The translations under genes and the position numbers were made by a program. Of a DNA stretch of 64,000 nt, positions 36,218-47,076 are shown in pieces. Under the pieces are notes generated by a model. The model made no database searches, was not told where the DNA came from, and worked only from the letters and a program-made list of their open reading frames with translations. Numbering within the stretch: the stretch's first letter is position 1; every line of letters starts with the position of its first letter. This DNA comes from Gymnothorax reevesii (taxonomy: Eukaryota > Chordata > Actinopteri > Anguilliformes > Muraenidae): NCBI GenBank assembly GCA_029721435.1, contig CM056573.1, positions 123,343,447-123,407,446 of the forward strand, written 5' to 3'.

Positions 36218-36250
36218 GACATTACATTACATTACATTTGGCAGATGCTT
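36218..36250. repeat. Fragment of a dispersed ATTACATT repeat
   Basis: ACATTACATTACATTTGGCA followed by GATGCTTT, a word common in fish interspersed repeats. Only the first 30 or so bases are present. Confidence 0.4.
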
Positions 36251-36489
36251 TAAAACCCCATGCGACTTTTTTTTCTCTCTCTCTCTCAGATGCGAGTTTA
36301 CATTAGGGGGTGTTCAGACGTGACGCTTTTTTTTTGCAGCCGCTGGTGGATGCTTTGCATTATTTTCCTATGGTACCCGGTGTTTTGGGGGGGAAAAAAA
36401 GCGTCCCGTCCTGGGCGCTTTTTAAAACCCCGCCGCTGGATGCTTTTGCAAGTTGAGAAATTTCAACTCTCTTAGATAAAAACACCCTA

Positions 36490-37015
36490 AGTCAGATGCT
36501 TTTATTAACAGCTGACCAATGAAAGACGAGAATGAAGTTCGTCTTCAGAAAAAAAAAATGGCAACCTATAGATCAATACCACAAAAATGATAATGTTCGG
36601 TGCCATCTTCGTTAGCTTCTAACGCAAAAACAAGGGCTAATTCGCTCATCCTTGTCATGGCAAATAACAATGACAGTTACTAGTTAAAAGTTAGCCAACG
36701 CCAAGAAAAGGAAAAAAAACCACTCGATATCAGGGGCTTTTTTGTAGCCTGGTAAACCCGCCGCAGTGAATTACGAGGGGCGGGTTTACCAGGCTACTTT
36801 TTTGATAGCTGACCATGAAGATACTTAAGTTCTTCCAACAGAAAAAAATGACAATCTACCGCACTCAGTTTATGACATAAAAACACAAACAGTAATTGTC
36901 ATTTTCGCCAAAAACAAGGGCTAATCACACGCCCTCGACGTGGTAAAGAACAATATTAGTTGCTAGTTGACGCCAATAAAACTTTAGCTAACGTCTTTAA
37001 TACGATAGCTTACTT
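36490..37015. repeat. Diverged tandem duplication, unit about 220-250 bp
   Basis: Unit 1 (about 36494-36720) and unit 2 (about 36730-37005) share, in order, GCTGACCA, a CAGAAAAAAA run with ATGNCAA, AAAACAAGGGCTAAT, ACAAT and TAGCTAACG-like words. They are clearly related but much diverged. Unit 2 carries the 52-bp insertion at 36745. Confidence 0.65.
36745..36796. mobile_element. 52-bp palindromic micro-insertion with 8-bp TSD
   Basis: The ends are perfect 18-bp inverted repeats (TAGCCTGGTAAACCCGCC and its complement) around a 16-base loop. CTTTTTTG lies directly on both sides (36737-36744 and 36797-36804). The neighbouring tandem unit has no such insert at the matching place (GCTTTTATTAACAGCTGACC), which serves as an empty site. 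An 8-bp duplication is the hAT or P-element size. No coding capacity. Confidence 0.75.
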
Positions 37016-37513
37016 GTGCTCAACTACTGCTGCTTGTGCAACAACTGCTAAAACAAGCAGTTGTCATGGCTATTTGAAAAGACTCTAGGTTGCTTATTTT
37101 AGAAAAAAAAAAACCCGTCTGCTTTCTGTCTCTCAAAAAACGCTCTGATCGAGGGCTTCCTGTATTTGAAAAACATTCAATGTGACAAGGGAAATTCAGG
37201 GTCACACCACTGAGCTTATTAGCGGTTCGTTTTCATATCTGACGGGTAGGATATCATCTTTAGACGTCTGGAGCTAGCTGACATATTATGTCTTATGTTT
37301 AGCACGTATAAGGTTGAAATATAATTTATGCACATATTTCTGGCACTATACAAGACTTACTCAGCCCACGTAACAGCAACAAAATCCTTTGTATATCATC
37401 CCAGAGCAGTTGTTCAGGTTGGCACTACAAAGTCGATCAAAAGGCGACTTTGCTGCAGACACAGGGAAAGTGACAGGGGTTTGTTTGCGGTCTGAGTCTG
37501 GAATATTCGTAAG

Positions 37514-38269
37514 CAGTAGCGGCTCTAGACCCGGGAATGGCGGGGCGCACTCACGTCCCTTTATGACAATTAGTCCTGGGTAGTTCGCAATCATTTTCCT
37601 TTACTGACGCGTTTTCCAATTATCGTACTTGGCAACTTAAGACACGGTCTCTCCAAATGTGATCGAACAGCGATGAAATCATGGGCGAAATTCAGCTCAG
37701 TGGCGGAACCTGAACTGAGAATTGTGACAAAACATCTGTTTAAAACAGTCGTTAGTCCTGACCTGTTCTCAGTCATTTTCATGAGTAACCGAAGGTTCGC
37801 TCCGAGAGCACTCCACGGTTAACAGCTGCTGCTTGTTCTCCCCGATTACGTAAGAAGACAATCATTCATCTGGACGCTTATTTGCTGTATTTAAATCAAC
37901 GTTAGTCAAACTTGCATACCTGACGACTCTCACGCAAAGAGCTTGAGCAGCACGCTGCCTATTTAACTGCCAAGTGCCACTTTTTAATCAACCCACACAA
38001 TACCGAGAGTGAAAGGCGATATTTAACTGGAACACGGACCTGATCAATCAACGCGAAGCACTGGCCTATTAATAAGTAAATTTTTTTTCTGTACTGAATT
38101 TCGCCCATGATTTCATCGCTGTTCGATCACATTTGGAGAGACCGTGTCTTAAGTTGCCAAGTACGATAATTGGAAAACGCGTCAGTAAATGATTGCGAAC
38201 TACCCAGGACTAATTGTCATAAAGGGACGTGTCTGCGCCCCGCCATTCCCGGGTCTAGAGCCGCTACTG
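37514..38269. mobile_element. hAT-type element with long terminal inverted repeats, 756 bp
   Basis: The left arm 37514-37695 (182 bp) is nearly the exact complement of the right arm 38094-38269 (176 bp); I see one 6-bp indel and two substitutions. The ends read CAGTAGCGGCTC, and a perfect 8-bp target duplication TTCGTAAG flanks it (37506-37513, 38270-38277). The 398-bp centre has no transposase. The near-identity of the arms suggests a young copy or arm homogenisation. The CGTTTTCCAATT region is shared with the hAT MITE at 15407. Confidence 0.93.
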
Positions 38270-38277
38270 TTCGTAAG

Positions 38278-39600
38278 CAACCAGAACTCCAATGGAAAGG
38301 AAGCGCGTGTTACTGCGCGAGACTAGGTTCTAACTTTGTAACTGGCAGTAATGGAACGAAAGGCCGACCAACATTATAGAATATAATACTGTATGTTGCT
38401 CAACAATTAAGTCCGTAGTCTGTCTGCCTGCCTACCCCCCCCCCCCAAAAAAAAAAAAACTCTTCGGATCTACACGATTCACGTAAGTGACCCATTTTGG
38501 GATCAAAACGGCGAATTTCGCCGAAAGGTGACTAGTTTGCAGGTATGAGGAATACATGAATCAATCCGTGGCTTCCGGAATAATTTAACCTTCTTCATCA
38601 CCTGCTGAAGCTGGTTTCTTCTTTGTTGCCCAGAAAGATGGGTTTCTACATCCCTTTATCATCTATCATGGACTTATTTCTACTACTAATAAGAATTGTT
38701 TCTGTAGAATCTGGAAACGCTCCTGCGTATGGCTGATAAAGCCTGGTCCAGAGACATGCCTGATAGCAATAAAACTTCTGTGGACTTCCCCCCAGGATGC
38801 TCGCTCAGCCTGCATGTGGAAGGTGTCGATGGTCTTTCTGTTGCTCTGTATGGGGGGGTAGTTGCAAAGCTCTGGCTGACAGGTCAGCCCTTACTATCTT
38901 CGGCCTTAAGTTAAAGTCCAGTTATATGAATCTGTTTAAAATTATATAAACCTCTGGGAACTTCATAATATGCTTACATGTTCAATATCCTATCCTATCA
39001 CTTCTGTACTTATAACCCAATTTACTTATATACTAATTCATCTTAAGACTTTTTCATGACAACTGCATCCTATTAGTACATATTCATATCATGTTTGGTC
39101 TCGTTAGTCTTAGGGGAATCCAAGGTGTTGACTGGAGTATGTTTCATTCCCATTGAAATTACGGTTCATTCCCTTTTGGAAACTCCTGAAAATTGGTCAG
39201 AATCCTCTCGGGTAATTGCCCTATTCTCTTCTCTCAGCTGAATCGCTTTATTACATCCTCCAAATGGTGGAAACCCAAAAACCAGATTCGACCCCCTTCC
39301 AGGGTGTTTATGGCCATGCCGCCTGGATCAAAGATGTGGTTTGGCTTAAAGGAAGGAGAAACTTTCCATTCGGGGAGAATCGTATCCTATCTCTCCCCGC
39401 GCACGTGAGTACGTGTGTAGTACCCAATCCATTCTGGGAAGTTCGTACCCCACTTCTCACACTTTGGTCCGAGCGTATTTCTAGCTTAGTGAAGGTTCGT
39501 AATTTGGATTTCCCGCACGACTATTTGTGTGAAGCCTTTTCCTCCAGGTATGACTTTATTCTCTCTTTCTAAATTTTGTGTTAACTTGTAGTTGGCTTAA
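38278..39600. other. No gene seen; C12A13 tract
   Basis: A C12 run followed by A13 at 38435-38459. Overlapping open frames at 39193-39572 have no domain I recognise. Confidence 0.45.
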
Positions 39601-40189
39601 AAATCCTTAACACTCCGGGAAAATTCGCCTAAAATGCCTATCAAAAGCGTACCCAAAGAAAATTGAACGCTGTTCTTGTACAGTTTAGACTATATGGATG
39701 GTTATGGTCTCGTTTGAAAGAAAACACTCTGAAGTTTTTCCTCCAGCTGACAGAGTCACTCTAAGTGCTACTGTCATTGAGTAATCCAAGCTGGAACACA
39801 CTGAAGTAGAAGGTTTTTACTCTCGCCAAAATTTTTTTTTTTTGCAAACAGATGCCTGCAGATGAGAGCAGCTGGGACTTATTAGCTGAAAAACACAATG
39901 GGACCACAGCATGAAGCCTTGGCGAGTCCCAGTTCAAATTTGATAACAGTCCTACAGAAAATGACCATTCTACACATGTTTTTCTAAGGCCATGTATAGG
40001 TGTTTCCAAAAATGGCCATTTGGAGACCCTAGAGGGACCGTTGGATAACCATGGTCACATACCTAGGATGAAAGGGCATAACTCTTGAACGCTTCAACGT
40101 ACAGTCATAATGTTGGGCTCTAATGAAAGTTGACACTTAGAGGAATCCAATCTTATATCCAGATTCACTATCAATATTGCTGAAAAAAA
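39601..40189. other. Unassigned, possibly transposon-derived
   Basis: Leads into the tandem repeat at 40190. No coding domain recognised. Confidence 0.35.
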
Positions 40190-40550
40190 GTTACTGAAGC
40201 ATAAACTCAAATTTGTGCACATAGGAGATAAAACGAGTGCCGTTATGTAAAAACAAAAGCTTTTTGATATAAATATGTAAACAAACAAATAACCATTACA
40301 CAGCAAACTCACTGCAAACTATTTACAATATATGATAAATAAAAAAAATTAAAAGTTACTGAAGCATATTCTCAAATTTGTGCATATAAAAGTCAAAACG
40401 AGTGCTGTTATGTAAAAAAATGTTTTTTCATATGAAATGTAAACAAACAAATAACCTTTCCATAGCAAACTATTTACAATATATGATAAATAAAAAATTT
40501 TAAAAATTAAAAGGTTACTGAGGCATAAACTCAAATTTGTGCATATAAAC
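40190..40550. repeat. Tandem repeat, unit about 160 bp, 2.3 copies
   Basis: GTTACTG(A)AGCATA starts units at 40190, 40355 and 40514. Each goes on with CTCAAATTTGTGCA; the two complete units also share AAAACGAGTGC and ATTTACAATATATGATAAAT. Confidence 0.9.
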
Positions 40551-40728
40551 CCCAAAGGGGAGGAGATTCTGACTTTGTGCTTTTACATATATCCAAAGCA
40601 TATGTTCTTGCTTGTTGTTCTTGCTTGTAACGAAGACCCTATGTGGCACATAGTAAAATGGATCCTATTTACTTACTTAGTCTCACTCTGATTTCTTACA
40701 GGGATGAAAATTAAAATTCCCACAACAA

Positions 40729-40965
40729 CCAACGCCGGCTAAAAAATCCACCTTCCACCTACGGTTACGGAGGTAATAATGCGTAATATGGCAATAACAT
40801 AATCTTAATGATATCAGCATAATACAATAATATCCTTTTTCCGTATCCTGAACACAGAATTACAGAATAACAGACAAACAGAATTATCAACGCCGGTTAA
40901 AACATGACCTCCTTTCACCTTCCGTGACGGATGCAAATAATAAGTAATGTAATCATAATAATAAT
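40729..40965. repeat. Direct duplication around CAACGCCGG
   Basis: CAACGCCGGCTAAAA...TTCCACCTACGG at about 40729 recurs as CAACGCCGGTTAAAA...TTTCACCTTCCG at about 40889, each followed by AATAAT-rich sequence. Confidence 0.6.
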
Positions 40966-42115
40966 AATATTAATAAAATATAAACGTAATATTATTATAT
41001 AATGAAATATAAGTTATTATATTAAACTTACTTGTAAAGAGTAATGTCATCTGCCCCGAGAAACATTTCCTCTGCTATGGAGCCATCACGGTTTTGGTCA
41101 GATATTTCTTCCCCTGAGTTATCACTTGCACGCCGAGTGCACAGCTCTGCAGCTTCTGAACTGAAAAAGATTTTTTTTGCAACCTTTTTGCCATTTTTTT
41201 TTTTCAAACTCTGTTAACAACCATCAAACATTCGCTGGAGATCTCTCTCTGCCTCGCTGTGGTTTGCGGAACGTGCAGCACGCATTACGCACAGCTGAGC
41301 GATATTCTGTACTTTCACTTACGCAAGCAAATGGCAGTGTCAGCTTTGTAGCCACCCCATCAAGATATATATCGGTGTTTTCAGAATTTCGTTGGCTATA
41401 CAATGCAACAGTCTCAATTGGTTGCTGGTTGCTCGGGCTACACGCAAAAAAAGGAGGCATGAGCTTCGTTTCAACACAGGCACTCATTGGCTATAGCAGG
41501 CTGTAGACAGGGCTAGGAAGCTAGTAACTGGTCGAGTGAGATGTCAATCGAAAGGTTAGAGTGCAGACTCCATTTTGAATTCAATGGCTTTGTACTCTTT
41601 ACATGTGCACCGGACCAACGACTACAAATACAGCAAACTTTGTGGATTACCACCGACTCATTTCAAACGATGCAGCAGCTGTTCATGGATATTTACCAGT
41701 GAAATTGTGTGTTTTGGATTAAAAACTTTACTGGGTTGGATAAACTGGAACTTCCGGGACGTAACAAGACCATGTTTGAGGGGATGTGTTGGACTGGAGG
41801 AGTACAAGGAGGCTTCATTGGTGAGATACATCAGTTTTGTAACTGTTTGTTTGTTTGTTTGTGGTCTGACATAGGCGTTGATTAAAGCTGCTGTGATGAT
41901 TATACTTTGAAATTGTTGGCATCATTTGAATCTCAAGAATCTTTGCTTTCTGACGATATGTGGCATGAGTATCTCAGTTACATACAAGCTGTGTAAATGA
42001 CGTAGTATGTTTTTAACTTCCCTGACGGCCCGAATACGAGCTGTCGGAGAGGCAACGGTCAATGTTGATTTGTTTGATTTAAGCTCTTGCCTACCTGGTG
42101 AATAATTTATTGTTA
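40966..42115. other. Unassigned; acidic minus-strand frame near 41045-41170
   Basis: On the minus strand 41170-41045 reads as an acidic stretch (SGEEISDQNRDGSIAEE) ending near a GTAAGT word, similar in character to transposase N-termini. Upstream frames at 41224-41487 (minus) and 41575-41874 (plus) have no recognised domain. Too weak for a gene call. Confidence 0.3.
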
Positions 42116-42119
42116 TTCT

Positions 42120-42660
42120 TGTTACGCTTCTATGGTCTCCGTGGCTCTTAACACCAGTATATTCTTTCTGGCCGCGTTGCGACGGATTCCTAGGGGTTTA
42201 ATCCCTAGCGAGGAACGACGAGCCAGCGGTTTGGTATGGGAATTGGTTTTATTAAGTTGGAGAGACAATCATGATCTACTTATATAAAGGGTTTATGTAT
42301 TGCTGGTTCTGGGATTTTAACCTTAAGGAAACTCTCAGACGAAAAGTCGGTTATCTGTTAGAAGTCCCTGAAGGAACCCACGGATGTGTATAAATCAGGG
42401 TTCGCTGTATTTATGCCAAAAGATGCTGTTGCAGTGATGGCTGACTTCCAACGTCTAATCTAACCAACGAACCGGGGATCCGGACATGGTGTTAAACCTG
42501 GGAACATTAATGGAGTGACGGCGGTTGTCTTTTAAGAGTTCGAGGTATATTCGACCCGAGATTCACGCATGTGTCCCTAAACTATAAATTCTAATTCTAA
42601 TTTGGAGTCAGATAATTAACGAGGGTATAACTAAATTTGGTATTCTAAATGTATTATGGG
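42120..42660 (-). repeat. Probable LTR (minus orientation)
   Basis: On the minus strand the order is TATATAAG (about 42281), AATAAAACC (about 42246), a short U5 and an end in GCGTAACA at 42120. This is the layout of an LTR, but the far end and the target duplication could not be fixed, so the right limit is approximate. Confidence 0.4.
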
Positions 42661-42779
42661 GTCAGATTAATTGTAACCGTTGTGCTTTCATGCCCTGTTC
42701 TTCGAACTGAGAAAATACATCCATTTTATTGTGATTCATATCAGCCAGGAGGTCGCGTGAGTTAATGCAAGCCAAAAGA

Positions 42780-45238
42780 ACACGTGGACCCTTCGCTCCC
42801 TGCAATCTCCGTCCTTGGTATTGTTTTATGGGGTTCTACATTACCTTTGATAATTTCTGATTTTATGGGCTGCCGCTTTCGCACCAAGCTGGACTTGTGC
42901 AATGCTTACCACCTGGTGTGCATACAGGAAGGAGATGAGTGGAAGACAACATTTGAATACTTGATGATACTATTCGGGCTCACTAAAAACCCTACTGTTT
43001 TCCAGAACCTCTTAAATGAGGTCCTTCAAGACATGGTCCTCCAGGTCGTCTACATGTATCTAGACAAAACACTGGTCTGCTCTCAGACTCTGGATAATCA
43101 TCCCGCTAATTTCAGCTTATTCATTGAAAGGCTCTTAGTGAACTAAATTTACTTAGAAGCAGAAAAGAGCAAATTCCATCTCACCACTGTCCCCTTCCTG
43201 GGCATCGTAGTATCACAGGGAGCTTTGGAGATGATTCACCAGAATATACAGGCTGTGCTAGATTGGCCTGACACTACTTGCAAATTTCTACCCACAATAA
43301 ATTTGAGGGTCCTCTACTGTTGCAGCCCCTCTAACAATGCTGACATCCACTAAGGTTCCCTTTGCCTAGACCCCCTTAGGCGGCCTTCGCCTTTCACCAT
43401 CTCAAGACGCAGTTTACCACTGGTCCCATCCTAAAGCTCCCAGACCCGCAGTGCCATTCGTCATGGAAGTCGATGCCTCTGACGTGGGTGCAAGGGCTTT
43501 CCTCTTTTAATAAACTGATGATGGCAGATTACAACCATTTCTAATAGGCTGTCTTTTGCTAAGAGGAACTATTCTATTGGCGAACAGGAACTGTTGGCAG
43601 TGAGGCTCACCTATGAAGAGTGGAGGCACTTACTAAGCTCCCTTTCTACATTTGGATTGATCCTTGCAACCTGGAGTACCTCTCGACTGCTAAGAGGCTG
43701 AATCCCAGGCAAGCCCGTTCGTCTATATTCACAAGAAAGAACTTTGTCTTAATGTACTACTTTTGAACTAAAAATACTACGCCTGACTCCCTGTCCCATC
43801 AGTATCCTTCAGTGCTCGAGGATGTACTAGACACAATTCTCCTGAGTAGTTGTCTTCTGGCCATCACCAACCTACAAGTGGACAGTGAGGCTGAAGAGGC
43901 TTTCTGGTCTTTTTCCTTTCCTTTGATACGCCACGCAACTGTCTCCAGCAGAGTGAGAGGTGCATTAGTGGCCTGCGGCCGCGATTCTCTGCTGGCATGT
44001 CATCCTGGCATCTCTTCCACTTTTTCCATTGCTCTTTGATGCTTATGGTAGCCAACCGCCTGACTGGATGCCCAGGAATTTTTTGCAGCCTGTACTTTGT
44101 GTGCCTACTTCAAATCAAGTAACCAGTGATCCTACGGTCTACTACAGCCTTCAGAGGTTTCCAACTGACTGTTGCCTGCATAGCCATGGATTTTGTCATG
44201 GACTGCCTCCCTCTGACGGGTTAATTGTCATCCTAAACATCGTTGATTGATTCTCTAAAGCAGCCCATTTGATGCCATTGGCTATGCTGCCCGCAGCCAA
44301 GGAGATTGCTGAGCTCCATGTGATCAGCCTTCAAGTCATACCAAACATTTTGTCTCTGACTGCAACCCCCAATTTACCAGTCACTACTGGAAGGCTTTCA
44401 GTTCCCTTGTGGGTGTCACCCCTCGCCTCTCCTTGGAATTCTACCCAGAAACCAATGGCCAGGCAGAGAGGCAGAGCGAAGAGTTGAGCAAGACACGAAA
44501 CAGCCTGACAGGAGGTTACTCTGCCTGGTGGTCTCATCTGTTATCTTGGGTAGAGCTGGCTCACAATTTGTTACCAGTCATCTTGTTAGTTAGTCTTGGC
44601 ATGCCTGCTTTTCAATGGTGTCTGGGTTACTGACCATAGCATTGCCAAACTGCCAATCTGAAGAGAGAGAAGTAGCAGTTCCTTATGCTCAGTTTCTGGT
44701 TTGCTGCCCTTGACGCCTGATGGGGCTTGAGAAGAGCCCATGCTTTGCTACTCAAGCATGTATCTGCCTTCCAGAAGTAAGGGAATCGTTGTCAGTGACT
44801 AGCTCCTGTCCAACAAGTGGGACAAAAAGTTCAGCTCACTGCAAAGGATATCCCACTCCAGGAGACACCAAAGACGTCCCCCCCCCCCATCACTGACCCA
44901 GTCACCATTTCAAGAATCCTATCCTCATCCACTGTCAGGCTCCTCCTTCCCCATTCCCTTTGGTAGAATTAAACCCATGTCTTTTTTTTCCCTACAGTCC
45001 TCCCTCCTATTCCCCTCCTCCTCCCTGGCTCATCAATAGTGGCACCGTCTACACTATATGTCCGGGTAGGGGTTGTGGATGCCAATTCTTCGTGAACTGG
45101 GAGAGATATAGGCTCGAGGAGCATGCCTGGGTCCTGGAGCAGAACATTGTAGAGCCCTCCCAGGTCCATAATTTCCCGCACCGGCATCCAAGATCTGCCA
45201 CTGGGAATAGGTGGCATCCATCGGGGGGTGGGGGGTAC
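42780..45238 (+). pseudogene. Decayed chromodomain Ty3/gypsy pol
   Basis: Pieces in different frames keep gypsy order. RT has LDLCNAYHLV and GDEWKT (about 42890-42950); the catalytic Y-L-D-D has become Y-L-D-K (about 43056). RNase H has V-M-E-V-D-A-S-D (about 43462) and E-L-L-A-V (about 43590). Integrase has D-G-L-I-V-I-L-N-I-V-D (44216-44249), then a stop, and Y-P-E-T-N-G-Q-A-E-R (about 44441). A chromodomain reads FVNWERYRLEEHAWVL (about 45088-45140). A G-rich polypurine tract (45222-45236) precedes the LTR at 45239. Gag and protease are missing. Many stops and frameshifts show long decay. Confidence 0.82.
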
Positions 45239-45522
45239 TGTCACAACCCTCATGTGAATTTCTTTGGTGTCGTCTCACATTCAGCCACTGGCATGTGGAT
45301 TTGAAGTATCGTCTCCTTTGATTAGTTTGCGTCTTGTGAGCTGCCCCGATTCCGGCTGTGTCATCTCATAGTTACCCTTGCAGAGGTGTGTGAAACGCAT
45401 CTCTTTCTTCCTCTCCATGCAACATATGTTTTGTTTGATGTTTTGTTTTGGCTCATTGTCCCATTGTATTACTTTAAGTTTAGTTATATTTTTGTGATAA
45501 ATCCTTCCGTTTTCCTTTTACG

Positions 45523-45530
<8 letters not shown>
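45239..45530 (+). repeat. 3' LTR of the decayed gypsy element
   Basis: TGTCACAACCC begins just after the polypurine tract. The first 150 bp match the LTR at 35480. The 3' limit is uncertain; a GT microsatellite starts at 45533. Confidence 0.6.

Positions 45531-45532
<2 letters not shown>

Positions 45533-45554
<22 letters not shown>
45533..45554. repeat. (GT)n microsatellite
   Basis: Eleven GT units. Confidence 0.9.
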
Positions 45555-45555
<1 letters not shown>

Positions 45556-46486
45556 TGTCTCCATTTTTGGCATGATGAAAAGCCAGACCATACCATTTCT
45601 GAGCTGAACTGTGCAATTCTCCTCTGGGCTCCATCCCACTGTCTACATATTAAAATCAATGAACCTTAGTATAGGATTATACTTTGCCTTGGCACTTGAT
45701 TTCTGGTCTGGGTCATAACTCATTTTATATTGGAGTAAGAACATTTTTGCCACCAGTTAAGGAACTAAAATATTAATTTCAATTCTCATGTTTCTGTTTG
45801 TCAAACTCCTGGTTGTAATTCCCACTTCACATTAGATGAAAGACATTGTGCCTTTTTTTATTTTTTTAGAAATCTTTGTTTAATAGTCAGAGGGCTTGAT
45901 ATGTATTGTTCACTCTGATATTTGCTGAATTTTGTTCACCTTCTATATGACATGATGGAAAATCTTGATGACAAAATAATCTTCCTAATTTAATTTTAAT
46001 AGAAACTCTGAAGATTCTTCTTAGCAGTGTAATAGCAAATCATACTGAGAACTGAGTTACACTTCGTGAATATCACTCATAATTCTTTGTGAGTACATGC
46101 ACACATGCATGCCGAATTTGTTCTCCTCTGTTATATTAGTACAAATGCATAAAATGACAGTTTTGACCTGAGTACAAAGATTGCGCGTGCTTAAAGAGAG
46201 ATTTTTATCAAGACAAATTCCACAGCTGACCATTGTCAATGTGTTTCAAATTAGACCTACTCAGCACTGGAAAACAAGAGTATTCTATGTGGAGTGTTGG
46301 TGTTTGTTCTTGCTTTGTATCAAAAGCATTTGGTGACATTCCTCTCAGGATAACACTGATTACATGGAGTTTATAGAAGTATTTGGCCACAGTTTTATAC
46401 TTTTTAAACTGACTTATTGGCCATGTTGGTAATCACGATCTCATACCCTGAGCGAGTCAGAGGAGAATGAGCTTCCCCCTTTCAAG
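45555..46486. other. No gene seen
   Basis: AT-rich non-coding sequence. Confidence 0.45.
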
Positions 46487-46491
46487 CCTGG

Positions 46492-47071
46492 TGTCATGAA
46501 TTTCAGAACAGAAGCAAGCACAGATAACTGTTAATGGCCAAAATTGGCATTTGGAAACAAGATGGAAGGAAACCCGAAAGGCTGTCAAATGTGGAATGTA
46601 TTTAGAGTCAGCTGGGAGCAAACAGGAACATGAGGACAAGGGCAAGGTGTCATTGAAGAGACTGGTTCGAGATCACTAACTGCGATGGCAAGCCAAAAGA
46701 ACCAGGGTGCTCTGGGCAGGTGCACAAACTTGAATTGGGAGAGCCTCTAACCAGGACTCTTGACTCAGGAAGAGATTTTCCTGATAAATAGATTCTTGGT
46801 TTTTTGAAAAATTAATATTTAGGACACTGGACAACAAACCAGCAAAAGGGAAATTGAGCCAGGAACTCAATACACAAGCACAACAATGGACAGATTGTGA
46901 CAAGTGTGCTACACATGAGAAGGGAATAACTACAGGAGGGGTCAGGAACAAAACAATAATTAAATAACGAGAAACGATTACCAAAGCGAAACTGAGGCTG
47001 ACAAGGACGACCGAAAATGCGGGGAAAACAATTAACACTGGGAAAAACAATAAAACACTCAGGATATGACA
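46492..47071. repeat. Solo LTR candidate, 580 bp
   Basis: Starts TGTCATGAAT and ends GGATATGACA, so the ends are short inverted TGTCAT/ATGACA. CTGG precedes it (46488-46491) and follows after one base (47073-47076), fitting a 5-bp target duplication with one change. AATAAA near 47049 favours plus orientation, but a TAAATA box near 46600 read on the other strand fits the reverse, so strand is left open. Confidence 0.45.
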
Positions 47072-47076
47072 GCTGG

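Noticed and set aside
39193..39572. Overlapping frames of 71 and 118 codons as a gene
   Set aside because: No domain, no splice pattern and no start context better than chance.
35480..45530. LTRs at 35480 and 45239 as the two ends of one element
   Set aside because: They are too diverged and 10 kb apart, the sequence after 35780 is not a leader, and no common target duplication was seen. Two separate insertions fit better.
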